Assembly: GCA_002710765.1 (NCBI GenBank)
Contig: PALK01000017.1
Location: 29,679 to 40,606, forward strand
Source of the DNA: Rickettsiales bacterium
GTDB taxonomy: Bacteria > Pseudomonadota > Alphaproteobacteria > Methylaequorales > Methylaequoraceae
Direction: 5' to 3'
DNA: 10,928 bases
The translations under genes were made by a program, and so were the position numbers. The first letter of the stretch is position 1, and the number at the start of each line of letters is the position of its first letter. Below are positions 1 through 6,573 of this stretch, piece after piece. The notes below the pieces were generated by a model, which did not search any database, had not been told where the DNA came from, and saw only the letters and a program-made list of their open reading frames with translations.

Positions 1-227
1 TTATTTTTCAAGTTCTTTAGACTCCAGTTAGCACTTCCGGGAGCATCCTTCCAGTCTACATCAAAACGAGGTGCTCTAAAGACGAACTCACTATTCTCTA
101 AGGACACATCAAACTGTGTATCACTAATTGATTTAAAATCAATAATCAAAGCGTTCTGGTAAAACCTGCCACATTCTATCCATCGTCCCTTGTCATCGTC
201 CCAATAAGATACGGGATAATAGTCCAT
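1..227 (-). CDS. Partial hypothetical protein (N-terminal 75 residues)
   Basis: An open minus-strand frame runs from an ATG at 225-227 to the left edge with no stop, so only the first 75 residues are visible. The protein begins MDYYPVSYWDDDKGRW and is rich in Asp, Trp, Tyr and Phe; I see no signal peptide, membrane segment or catalytic motif and do not recognise a family. The ATG was chosen because a TATA-like element (CTATTTATAG on the minus strand, 249-258) is centred about 26 nt upstream, which would give a leaderless transcript, and there is no convincing Shine-Dalgarno. The in-frame stop upstream (249-251) limits any earlier start. It diverges from the Cas4-like gene. The other two minus-strand frames have stops within the first 30 bases of the window, which supports this frame as the real one. 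Confidence 0.6.
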   Translation of the reverse strand, partial: MDYYPVSYWDDDKGRWIECGRFYQNALIIDFKSISDTQFDVSLENSEFVFRAPRFDVDWKDAPGSANWSLKNLKN

Positions 228-248
228 AATATTGATACTGCCCTTCAA

Positions 249-258
249 CTATAAATAG
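249..258 (-). promoter_or_regulatory. TATA-like element for the divergent minus-strand gene
   Basis: Read on the minus strand the site is CTATTTATAG, centred about 26 nt before the ATG at 227, the usual archaeal TATA position when transcription begins at or next to the start codon. It lies too close to the plus-strand ATG at 270 (about 16 nt) to serve that gene in the standard way, so I assign it to the minus strand. Inference from position and composition only. Confidence 0.45.
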
Positions 259-263
259 GTGAT
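257..263 (+). promoter_or_regulatory. Shine-Dalgarno of the Cas4-like gene
   Basis: AGGTGAT ends 6 nt before the ATG at 270. It matches the core of GGAGGTGAT, the complement of the archaeal 16S rRNA 3' end, and supports that start codon. Confidence 0.6.
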
Positions 264-269
264 GGCATA

Positions 270-1406
270 ATGAAGAAATACAACTGTCCTAAATGGCAGC
301 ATAAAAAGGTGATTACACTGACTAACTTTGACCCAATACAGAACTATATTTATAGCAAGCGAAACGGTGGACTGCGAGTATCCTTGGGTGGACTAAACCC
401 AACTGGCGCATCCTGTGAGATAACTAACGAAAAAGGCAACCGTGTGTTGATTGGCAAATGCCACCGACAAGTATGGTATAGTAAAAAGAGAGTTCCACGA
501 ACCAATGAATCTGATGATATGAGTATGATCCGCTTCGGTATTGGTGATGCTTATGAAGAAGAACTACAACAACACTGGGAGAAACAAGGTATTCTCTTGG
601 CTTCCAATCTTAAACTGAAAGCACCTATTGGAGTCTGTTCAGATGGTGAGCAGATTGACATGAGTGGTGAAATTGACGCTATTCTAAGAATGTGTGAGAT
701 GGATGAGTATGGGCGAGTAACATCTATGAATATGGATGAAGCCATCGCTATTGAAGTTAAATCTACTCGTGGATATTTTAGTGAGAAGGGACTCATGGGT
801 AAAGGCAATAAGATTTATCCTATTGGTTATCCTAAGTTGGAACACTTAATGCAGACTGGAATGTATTTACATACTCGTAAGGTAGTAGAAGATACTTACG
901 GTGTCAAAATCCCTTATGCCGTGATTGTGTATGGTTTAGTAGACTCTTGTAAGACCAATCAATTCCGCATTGAGTTATCAAATGACTATGATGGTGAAAT
1001 CTTAGTTAAAACTATGGATGGCAGACCTATCGTGCCACAAACCGATCCTATGGAACAGTTGAAAGACCCTAATGGTAAAACTAATGTGCCTATTGGTGGA
1101 CTAACTATTGAAAACATTTTGGCTCGCTATGTGGAATCCTATGAGAAACTCAAGGCCGATAGTCCCCCAGACCGTGATTTCAGCCTTCGTTATTCCGATG
1201 AAGTGTTTGAAGAACTGAAGAAGCAAGGTGAACTTACCAAAACCAAGATGGCTGCTTTTGAAAAGAATGCTACTAATCCTGTAGGTGACTGGCAGTGTTC
1301 TTATTGTGATTGGAAAGATGAGTGCTATCCTTTTGGTGTGATGACTGAACTGGTGGAATCTGGTGGCATCACTAAAGAAGATGCTATGCGTGAACTCGGT
1401 TTCTGA
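270..1406 (+). CDS. Cas4/RecB-like PD-(D/E)XK nuclease with Fe-S cluster cysteines
   Basis: A 378-residue protein with the layout of Cas4/AddB-type nucleases, which cut or trim single-stranded DNA ends and hold a 4Fe-4S cluster. Visible motifs: Cys64 in GKCHRQVWY (first cluster cysteine), GEID at 133-136 (metal-binding Asp136), IEVKS at 161-165 (the ExK pair Glu162/Lys164), Q195-x3-Y199 (RecB motif IV), and a C-terminal WQCSYCDWKDEC (Cys343, Cys346, Cys352) completing the four cluster ligands. All catalytic residues appear intact. It is longer than typical Cas4 (about 200 residues); the extra length is mostly between motif IV and the C-terminal cysteines (about 200-340). No other cas genes or CRISPR repeats are present, so a role in viral replication or recombination is more likely than spacer acquisition. 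Viral homologues of this type are known in archaeal viruses. The start is supported by an SD. Confidence 0.85.
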   Translation: MKKYNCPKWQHKKVITLTNFDPIQNYIYSKRNGGLRVSLGGLNPTGASCEITNEKGNRVLIGKCHRQVWYSKKRVPRTNESDDMSMIRFGIGDAYEEELQQHWEKQGILLASNLKLKAPIGVCSDGEQIDMSGEIDAILRMCEMDEYGRVTSMNMDEAIAIEVKSTRGYFSEKGLMGKGNKIYPIGYPKLEHLMQTGMYLHTRKVVEDTYGVKIPYAVIVYGLVDSCKTNQFRIELSNDYDGEILVKTMDGRPIVPQTDPMEQLKDPNGKTNVPIGGLTIENILARYVESYEKLKADSPPDRDFSLRYSDEVFEELKKQGELTKTKMAAFEKNATNPVGDWQCSYCDWKDECYPFGVMTELVESGGITKEDAMRELGF

Positions 1407-1413
1407 TTTATTA

Positions 1414-1429
1414 GAGAAGCGCACTTCTC
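1414..1429. repeat. Perfect 6-bp inverted repeat with tetraloop
   Basis: GAGAAG-CGCA-CTTCTC begins 8 nt after the stop codon of the Cas4-like gene. It could fold as a 3' hairpin in that transcript. No T-run follows, so it is not a standard intrinsic terminator. It could instead be an operator for the next gene. Confidence 0.4.
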
Positions 1430-1446
1430 AGGGGAAAGGATAAATC

Positions 1447-1474
1447 AGCGATATCGCTAACTACATATAGTTAG
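1447..1474 (+). promoter_or_regulatory. Promoter with two abutting palindromes over the TATA box
   Basis: Two perfect inverted repeats lie side by side: AGCGATATCGCT (1447-1458, no spacer) and CTAACTA-CATA-TAGTTAG (1457-1474, 4-nt loop), sharing two bases. The TATA-like ACATATAG (1463-1470) sits inside the second palindrome and is centred about 26 nt upstream of the ATG at 1492. A dimeric repressor or activator bound here would cover the position of TBP/TFB. The inverted repeats are seen directly; their role as operators is inferred. Confidence 0.45.
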
Positions 1475-1491
1475 TGTGTCCATTATATTCC

Positions 1492-1863
1492 ATGGATTCT
1501 ATTAATTTTGCTTTCATTGTCCCCGGCGATGAGTATAATGACGATTGTCATCAGTGTGCAGAACTATGGGAAGAATCCGAAAAGCGACCAGAAGATCTTC
1601 GTCGTATTAGAAGTGCTCATAATAATTGTCATGGTTGGACTCATTGTGAGATTGATTGTTGCGGTCCATGTCCTTATTGTGGCTGGTGTGAGGGTATAGA
1701 AGAATATTATGATAATCCAATCCGATTTGATAAAGTATTGAACCGTGTAGTAGAAATGACTGATGAAGAACTGGAAGAAGCCAAGAAATATGTTCCTGCT
1801 GACTTAGAAGATGTTGATAATACTGATTGGTCTCTGGACGAAGCCTTTGAAAGATCTCGTTAA
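1492..1863 (+). CDS. Small cysteine-rich, probable zinc-binding protein
   Basis: A 123-residue protein I do not recognise. The start is ATG 1492: it is preceded by no SD but by a TATA-like element at the leaderless distance; an in-frame GTG at 1474 lies within the palindromic promoter and is rejected. The central part holds nine cysteines: Cys19, Cys22, Cys46, Cys52, Cys56, Cys57, Cys60, Cys63, Cys66, plus His20, His43, His47 and His51. The spacing CxxC then C-x5-C-x3-CCxxCxxCxxC suggests binding of one or two zinc ions or an Fe-S cluster. The C-terminal 40 residues are strongly acidic and probably helical (EMTDEELEEAKKY). There is no signal peptide or membrane segment, so it is probably intracellular; a small regulator or protein-protein adaptor is a guess. 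It is convergent with the surface-protein gene, the two stop codons sharing TTAA (4-nt overlap). Confidence 0.7.
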   Translation: MDSINFAFIVPGDEYNDDCHQCAELWEESEKRPEDLRRIRSAHNNCHGWTHCEIDCCGPCPYCGWCEGIEEYYDNPIRFDKVLNRVVEMTDEELEEAKKYVPADLEDVDNTDWSLDEAFERSR

Positions 1864-2957
1864 GAGGCTAATTTATTTATAATTAGTAAACCAAACAATC
1901 CTGCTGCGCCGTAGCCAATCCACTTAAGGTTGTTGCTGTCCTCACCATTGTCGTCACCGTTATCTCCATTATCTCCATTGTCGTCATCTTCATCGTCAAT
2001 GTCATCATCATTGATGTCATCGTCACCACCATTATCGGTTTCACAGATTCTGCTAATTTGGTCAGGCCAGTCATCATCACCTAAATTGCCTTCGGTAACT
2101 GAATCATTGTATTGAGCAGTCACATGAGCACTACCTACAGTATCAGCCTCGTTGCGAGTTTCATAATAAGTAGTTTGCATTTCTTGACCTGTGGCACAAT
2201 TATAGGTAATTAACTTGTAGGGCAGGGATTCTCCCACTTTTTGATAAATCTTGTATGCTGCGTTGCCCTCGGTAGAACTACCTAATTGCTTTTTCCACAC
2301 TTCTACGGCATTACCATTACCGTCTGCATAACCTGAAGTGCAGGAATGTTGTTTCTTGTAGACGGGTGCTTCGTGACATCCCTCACCCATTATTTGTTCT
2401 AAATACCATTTGCCACATTGGTTTTTGGTAATGGTGACGTTACCAATACAATAAGAAGTGTTTTGTAGTTCCCAACTACTGGATCCAGTATCGCTTCCCG
2501 CTAAAGGAATAAATGCACCGTCAGCAACTCCTATGGCTTGTGGACCAGAATTATCGTATCCCATTAAAAAGTTCTTACGGGTTTGACAACCGCTGGCGGC
2601 AGAAGAACCGAAAGCAAACTCCGTAGTTGGATTAAAATAAAATACTTGGTGTCTTAAATCACCTTCAGTATCTGTAAATCTAATGTGCCAAGCGTAAGAA
2701 CAGCCTGTAATATTGGTATCAGTAACTTGCGTTTGAGGGGTTTGGGTTTGCACGATAGCCTCTACTTCGTCAATCTGCCTCCCATCAGTCCACCAATTTG
2801 GACCCCAACAATTGTTAAAGAAGGAAGTAAATGCATTAGTGACCCAAGTTTTTGTATTGCTAAAACTATTGACATATGACCTAAATATAAGATCTTGATT
2901 GGGTTCTGTGCCAAATAATTCTAATGGAGTCCCGAAAAGAGATGCTAATAATATCAT
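1860..2957 (-). CDS. Tail-anchored, Cys-rich surface-type protein with poly-Asp stalk
   Basis: A 365-residue protein of unrecognised family with the build of an exposed virion or envelope protein. The N-terminus (MILLASLFGTPLELFG) is hydrophobic but is not a clear signal peptide. Residues about 50-305 form a Trp/Thr/Asn-rich domain with nine cysteines (50, 86, 124, 170, 181, 194, 206, 254, 305) that could make disulfides. Residues 308-342 are a low-complexity Asp/Asn/Gly tract, followed by one membrane segment (about 347-361, IGYGAAGLFGLLII) and a short NKLAS tail. The likely arrangement is an ectodomain on an acidic stalk held by a C-terminal anchor. It is second in an operon: its ATG overlaps the phosphatase stop as ATGA, with SD GGGGAGATT 5 nt upstream. 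Receptor-binding, fusion or S-layer-like roles are all possible; no homology is claimed. Confidence 0.75.
   Translation of the reverse strand: MILLASLFGTPLELFGTEPNQDLIFRSYVNSFSNTKTWVTNAFTSFFNNCWGPNWWTDGRQIDEVEAIVQTQTPQTQVTDTNITGCSYAWHIRFTDTEGDLRHQVFYFNPTTEFAFGSSAASGCQTRKNFLMGYDNSGPQAIGVADGAFIPLAGSDTGSSSWELQNTSYCIGNVTITKNQCGKWYLEQIMGEGCHEAPVYKKQHSCTSGYADGNGNAVEVWKKQLGSSTEGNAAYKIYQKVGESLPYKLITYNCATGQEMQTTYYETRNEADTVGSAHVTAQYNDSVTEGNLGDDDWPDQISRICETDNGGDDDINDDDIDDEDDDNGDNGDNGDDNGEDSNNLKWIGYGAAGLFGLLIINKLAS
1932..2034 (-). repeat. Low-complexity Asp-codon tract
   Basis: GAT/GAC-rich coding repeat in the surface protein gene (roughly residues 309-342), containing a 9-nt unit (TTATCTCCA-type on the plus strand) repeated near 1960-1980. 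It encodes the acidic stalk before the membrane anchor and is the kind of sequence that expands or contracts by slippage. Open frames on the other strand here are by-products of this composition. Confidence 0.6.
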
Positions 2958-3751
2958 AGTAATCTCCCCACAATAACTGTAATATCATCTGGCTTACCGC
3001 CCATGTATTCTACCAGTGGTGCAGGTGGAGGTGTAAACTCGGGGTCTTCGGCATATGGTGAAGCGGAATACAGGTTTTCTACCGAGGCTTGACTGAAAGG
3101 TGCCCATCGTTTATTATCATTAGAAGCATGGAACGCACTCACGGCTAAATTAGCAGCGATATCTTCGGGATGCAAATCATTATCCAAGAACTTAAGGATT
3201 TCTTTATGATAAAGATTGTCCCAGAGACCGTCGGTGGCTAATATAATTATATCTCCTGACTTCAGTTTGGTAAGCAACTTACGATCTGCGTCGGAAGGAA
3301 CAGCATCTTTTTCAGAACTTAAAGAGTAAGGGTAGTTAAACATATATTCTTGTTGCTGTGTTTCAAATAAAAGTTCATCGTCACGATACAAAGCGACAGC
3401 CGAGTCACCTAAATTAGCAATAGCAATACTTCGGGGACCATTTTTTACAGCCAAACAAGCCGTGCAACTACCTTCGTGTCCAGAAACCTGTGCGTTGCGG
3501 TAACCTTCACTTAACACCGCAATAGGTCCTGTGATGCCATCCATAATAGCAGACGAGCATCCATCGGCTACAGCCATACTCCAATAAATAGGATTGATAT
3601 TTTCATCTTGCCAAGCCCCTACGCCATCAAAGACTCCAGCAGAAGGCATATTAGCATCATTTATAACAAACCAAGTGTCTTCCCCATCGCCCTTGTCAGG
3701 GTGGGGGACGTTAGAAACACCCCATTCAATGCGTAAAGCAGGCTCAGCCAT
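2954..3751 (-). CDS. PP2C-family Ser/Thr protein phosphatase, PTC7-like
   Basis: A 265-residue metal-dependent (Mn/Mg) protein phosphatase. PP2C motifs in order: GED at 23-25, VFDGVGAW at 40-47 (metal Asp42; the usual second Gly of DGVGGW is Ala46), GSCTACL at 94-100, ANLGDSA at 112-118 (Asp116), GDIIILATDGLWDN at 166-179 (Asp174), and GGKPDDITVI at 251-260 (Asp255/Asp256). The segment around 130-145 (TQQQEYMFNYPYSLS) and PFSQAS at 218-223 resemble the PTC7 branch, which I know mainly from eukaryotes and which differs from bacterial RsbU/SpoIIE-type enzymes. The core is complete and no signal peptide is present, so it should act in the host cytoplasm. The start ATG 3751 has a TATA-like element about 28 nt upstream and no SD, suggesting a leaderless mRNA. 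It is first in an operon with the surface protein. Confidence 0.88.
   Translation of the reverse strand: MAEPALRIEWGVSNVPHPDKGDGEDTWFVINDANMPSAGVFDGVGAWQDENINPIYWSMAVADGCSSAIMDGITGPIAVLSEGYRNAQVSGHEGSCTACLAVKNGPRSIAIANLGDSAVALYRDDELLFETQQQEYMFNYPYSLSSEKDAVPSDADRKLLTKLKSGDIIILATDGLWDNLYHKEILKFLDNDLHPEDIAANLAVSAFHASNDNKRWAPFSQASVENLYSASPYAEDPEFTPPPAPLVEYMGGKPDDITVIVGRLL
2963..2971 (-). promoter_or_regulatory. Shine-Dalgarno of the surface-type protein
   Basis: GGGGAGATT on the minus strand lies about 5 nt before ATG 2957, inside the end of the phosphatase gene. It supports this start and coupled translation. Confidence 0.55.
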
Positions 3752-3773
3752 ATGTTTAATATGGCCTCACGAC

Positions 3774-3785
3774 TACTTATATTTG
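3774..3785. promoter_or_regulatory. Shared divergent TATA-like element
   Basis: TACTTATATTTG on the plus strand reads CAAATATAAGTA on the minus strand. The minus-strand AAATATAAG is centred about 28 nt before the phosphatase ATG (3751). On the plus strand TTATATTT would give a transcript start near 3805, about 25 nt upstream of the helicase ATG with its SD. One element may thus serve both directions. Inferred from position. Confidence 0.4.
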
Positions 3786-3830
3786 CGGGTTGATGGAAAG
3801 TATAAGAGGGTGATACAACCAAGGGATACT

Positions 3831-6047
3831 ATGTTCGTTGATATTGTTGTTCGTGGCAATTGTTGGCCTTATCGTGACATTCTCAAAGATACATATAATT
3901 TGTATTGGAACAAAAAACGCAAATGCTATACTGGAAGAGTGGACATCCGTGGCAGGAAGGTCAAGAATCTGGAAAAGTTCTGTTCTACATTTAATCTTAA
4001 GTTATGGGTGGCTGGACAAATAGTCACTTTAGAACCTGAAGTAGAAGAAGACGACGATTTCATTGAGGTCGGTGAATATGATGCCACACAATTAGGAAAG
4101 ATCGGTAACCGAACTTTTGGTATGTTACAGAATAGCAAACATAATAAAATTATTGTTAAAAAGGAAGACCAACCGTTATGGGACGTGGCTGAATACTTCG
4201 CAGGCACACGATTTCCCACCCCTCGTTTAGAACAACAGCAAGTTACTCCCTTGATTGTGAAAGCCTTGGAAGATGGTTATCAAAATATAATTATTGAATG
4301 TCCTGTAGGTTCAGGTAAATCTGCTATGGCTATGGTTGTCCCTAAAATGTTTGATGCCACTGCTTATATTGTGACCCCACTCAAAGGATTGCAGAAACAA
4401 TACTTAACTGAAATGCCATTTATGCGTTCTGTCATGGGTAAAGGTAATTATGATTGTGAATTAGATGTAGAGCCTAATTGTAGGTCTGAACCCGAGGCCC
4501 AGAAAGCCGTAGAAGCACGAAAGATGAAACTACCTATGGCTACTGCAGGATGTAGTGCTGATTTAGCACCTTGTAGCAATATTGGATTCAAATGTGACTT
4601 CCGACTACCCAGTAAAAATAAAAGTATTGATTGGGGCACTGAGCGCAATAAGTTGTGTGATTACTATGGTGCTTTACACGAGGCTCATCACAATAGATAT
4701 TTCGTAGGCAACACTCATTATCTGATGGGTATGAATCAAAGCGATGCATATCTAAGACAAAGAGATTTATTGATTATTGATGAAGCCCATACTCTACCAC
4801 ATAACATGGCTGATTTCTACTCTTTCGATCTGAGCATTAAGAAAATGGAACGACTGTTAGGTATACCTACATTTAATGATATTATGGAAGCCATTGATGA
4901 AAAGGCTGTTAATATGCAGAACCAACGCAACATGATGCTGACTCCATGGAATCCTTCAACCTCTCCTACTACTTGGGGAATGCCTCGTATTGGTAGCATT
5001 ACTCCCGAAACTGAAGAAAAACGTCATAAGATGGGTGCTGCTATCTGGATTGCTTATCTTACTAAGATGGTAAAACACATTAACCAAGAAATAGAAAAGA
5101 AGAACTATGATGATAAAACTATTCGCTATGCCAATAATAGTAGTAAACATTTAGAAACCTTGATAGAACAACTATCACAAAACCCTCAAAACATTATTTG
5201 GCAGTATGATAATGAAGATGACCCTGTTTATCTTAACTTTAAGCCTCTGGACATCAGCCACCACAGTAAAGATTTACTGTTAGGTCTCGGTAGTCGCCGT
5301 ATTTTCATGAGTGGAACTATTGCTGACGAAAATATATTTATGGAAGAGTTGGGATTAGATCCAAAAAGCACTACTTTCATTAAAGTGGACTACAGTAGTT
5401 TCCCACTGCAGAACCGACCTATCTATACTACTCTAAAAGGTGGTAATCTAACTCGCAGTAAGCGAAGTGAAGAACAGTATATGAAAACTGCCGAACAAAT
5501 TGTAGCCATCGCTAAACAATTCCCAGACCAAAAAGGATTGATTCTACCATATACAGATGAAATTGAAAAGAACTTAGTTGCTGCTGTGGAACATATTGAC
5601 CGTGGCGTAGCCGATAGGTTAGTGCAACACGGAAAAGGTGCACGAGAAAGAGATAGTGTCTTTGAGAACTTTGATAAATCTGATGGCAATCAAATACTTT
5701 TATCTACTTATGCTAACCAAGGTTATGATGGTGGCAGTGTTGGTTTTTGTGTAATTCCTAAACTACCCTTCCCAAGTCTGGGCGATGTTAGAATCGTTAA
5801 GAAAATGAGGGCTAATCCTAATTGGTATAAACTACAAACCGGGGTTATGCTGACACAAATGTTTGGACGCATTGTGAGATCTCCTAAAGATACTGGGAAG
5901 ATATACATATTAGACCCTGCTTTTGATTTCCATCTTAATCAAGGTTTTGAAGGTAGCACACCATTGAAACAATTTATTCCTACTTACATGACTGAAGCCA
6001 TGGACAGCAATACTGCTGCTGGTGCTAATCAGATGAAGTTATATTAA
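3831..6047 (+). CDS. XPD/DinG-type SF2 helicase with Fe-S cluster
   Basis: A 738-residue ATP-dependent 5'-3' DNA helicase of the Rad3/XPD/DinG group. Using the ATG at 3831: a short N-terminal module (1-65, with WNKKRKCYTGRV) resembling small DNA-binding domains found ahead of phage helicases; Walker A CPVGSGKSA at 157-165; cysteines 209, 217, 241, 248, 255 and 276, of which four should bind the Fe-S cluster; Walker B DEAH at 317-320; FMSGTIAD at 492-499; STYANQGYDGG at 625-635 (motif V); and QMFGRIVRSPKDTG at 676-689 (motif VI). All motifs look intact. The frame stays open upstream to 3594, but that part overlaps the phosphatase gene antisense. ATG 3831 has AAGGGA 4 nt upstream and begins the N-terminal module cleanly; TTG 3783 is an alternative. 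It is followed 22 nt later by the dNMP kinase and probably works in viral replication or repair. Confidence 0.85.
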   Translation: MFVDIVVRGNCWPYRDILKDTYNLYWNKKRKCYTGRVDIRGRKVKNLEKFCSTFNLKLWVAGQIVTLEPEVEEDDDFIEVGEYDATQLGKIGNRTFGMLQNSKHNKIIVKKEDQPLWDVAEYFAGTRFPTPRLEQQQVTPLIVKALEDGYQNIIIECPVGSGKSAMAMVVPKMFDATAYIVTPLKGLQKQYLTEMPFMRSVMGKGNYDCELDVEPNCRSEPEAQKAVEARKMKLPMATAGCSADLAPCSNIGFKCDFRLPSKNKSIDWGTERNKLCDYYGALHEAHHNRYFVGNTHYLMGMNQSDAYLRQRDLLIIDEAHTLPHNMADFYSFDLSIKKMERLLGIPTFNDIMEAIDEKAVNMQNQRNMMLTPWNPSTSPTTWGMPRIGSITPETEEKRHKMGAAIWIAYLTKMVKHINQEIEKKNYDDKTIRYANNSSKHLETLIEQLSQNPQNIIWQYDNEDDPVYLNFKPLDISHHSKDLLLGLGSRRIFMSGTIADENIFMEELGLDPKSTTFIKVDYSSFPLQNRPIYTTLKGGNLTRSKRSEEQYMKTAEQIVAIAKQFPDQKGLILPYTDEIEKNLVAAVEHIDRGVADRLVQHGKGARERDSVFENFDKSDGNQILLSTYANQGYDGGSVGFCVIPKLPFPSLGDVRIVKKMRANPNWYKLQTGVMLTQMFGRIVRSPKDTGKIYILDPAFDFHLNQGFEGSTPLKQFIPTYMTEAMDSNTAAGANQMKLY

Positions 6048-6054
6048 GGTAGCA

Positions 6055-6063
6055 GGGAGATGA
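6055..6063 (+). promoter_or_regulatory. Shine-Dalgarno of the dNMP kinase
   Basis: GGGAGATGA lies 6 nt before ATG 6070 in the 22-nt spacer after the helicase stop, supporting this start and co-transcription with the helicase. Confidence 0.55.
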
Positions 6064-6069
6064 AGTAAC

Positions 6070-6573
6070 ATGAAGATTGCAGTATGTGGAAAGATGGCCA
6101 GTGGGAAAACAACCTTAGCAGATTGGTTTGTAGAACACCATGATTTCCAAAAGATTTCTTTGGCTGCTAAAGTTAAATCTATTGCTGCTGATTTGTTCGG
6201 TATGGTTCACAAAGATCGTAGATTGCTACAACAGATTGGTATGAAGATGAGAGAAATCAGGGAAGATGTCTGGATTGATTATTTGATTAACCATGAAGGC
6301 GATAACTTAATTGTAGATGATGTTAGATTTATTAACGAGGCTGAGAAACTTAAGGCCGCTGGATGGACTATTGTGAGAATCAACATTGATGATGAGTTGC
6401 AGAAAGAAAGGTTGAAGATTACTTATCCTGATGATTGGGAAGTGCACTGGAACAGTCGGGGAGATTCTTCCGAAGCCCAAGTAGATTTAATTGCCACTAC
6501 TTTATTGGATTTAGAGATTAAGGCTGTAAACCAAGAATGGCCTGAACAAGAACTACTGGGTTTGTTGAGTTAG
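6070..6573 (+). CDS. Deoxynucleoside monophosphate kinase, T4 gp1-like
   Basis: A 167-residue P-loop kinase that should phosphorylate dNMPs to dNDPs to supply replication. It has Walker A GKMASGKTT at 7-15, a helical substrate-binding part (SLAAKVKSIAADLF at 30-43), the Walker B-like IVDDVRFINEAE at 81-92 with the Asp-Asp-x-Arg pattern typical of phage dNMP kinases and relatives, and a C-terminal region with GDSSEAQVD at 131-139. Its length is at the short end for the family (T4 gp1 is 241 residues). It is second in an operon after the helicase. The last 21 nt overlap the end of the convergent Nudix gene. Adenylate-kinase-like activity cannot be ruled out from sequence alone. Confidence 0.8.
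   Translation: MKIAVCGKMASGKTTLADWFVEHHDFQKISLAAKVKSIAADLFGMVHKDRRLLQQIGMKMREIREDVWIDYLINHEGDNLIVDDVRFINEAEKLKAAGWTIVRINIDDELQKERLKITYPDDWEVHWNSRGDSSEAQVDLIATTLLDLEIKAVNQEWPEQELLGLLS

Noticed and set aside
270..1406. CRISPR-Cas system, suggested by the Cas4-like gene
   Set aside because: No direct-repeat array and no Cas1, Cas2 or effector genes are in the window; viral Cas4-like nucleases are common without CRISPR.
1414..1429. Hairpin after the Cas4-like gene as an intrinsic terminator
   Set aside because: The stem is only 6 bp and no T-run follows; archaeal terminators rely on T-rich tracts.
1474..1491. GTG at 1474 as start of the Cys-rich protein
   Set aside because: It lies inside the palindromic promoter, downstream of the TATA at only about 8 nt, and has no SD; ATG 1492 is at the expected leaderless distance.
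1930..2115. Ser/Leu-rich open frames opposite the poly-Asp tract
   Set aside because: They are by-products of GAT/GAC repeats read on the other strand or in another frame; no SD or promoter.
3594..3830. Upstream extension of the helicase frame to an ATG at 3594
   Set aside because: It would lie antisense to the first 158 nt of the well-supported phosphatase gene and adds a segment with no helicase features; ATG 3831 has an SD and begins the N-terminal module.
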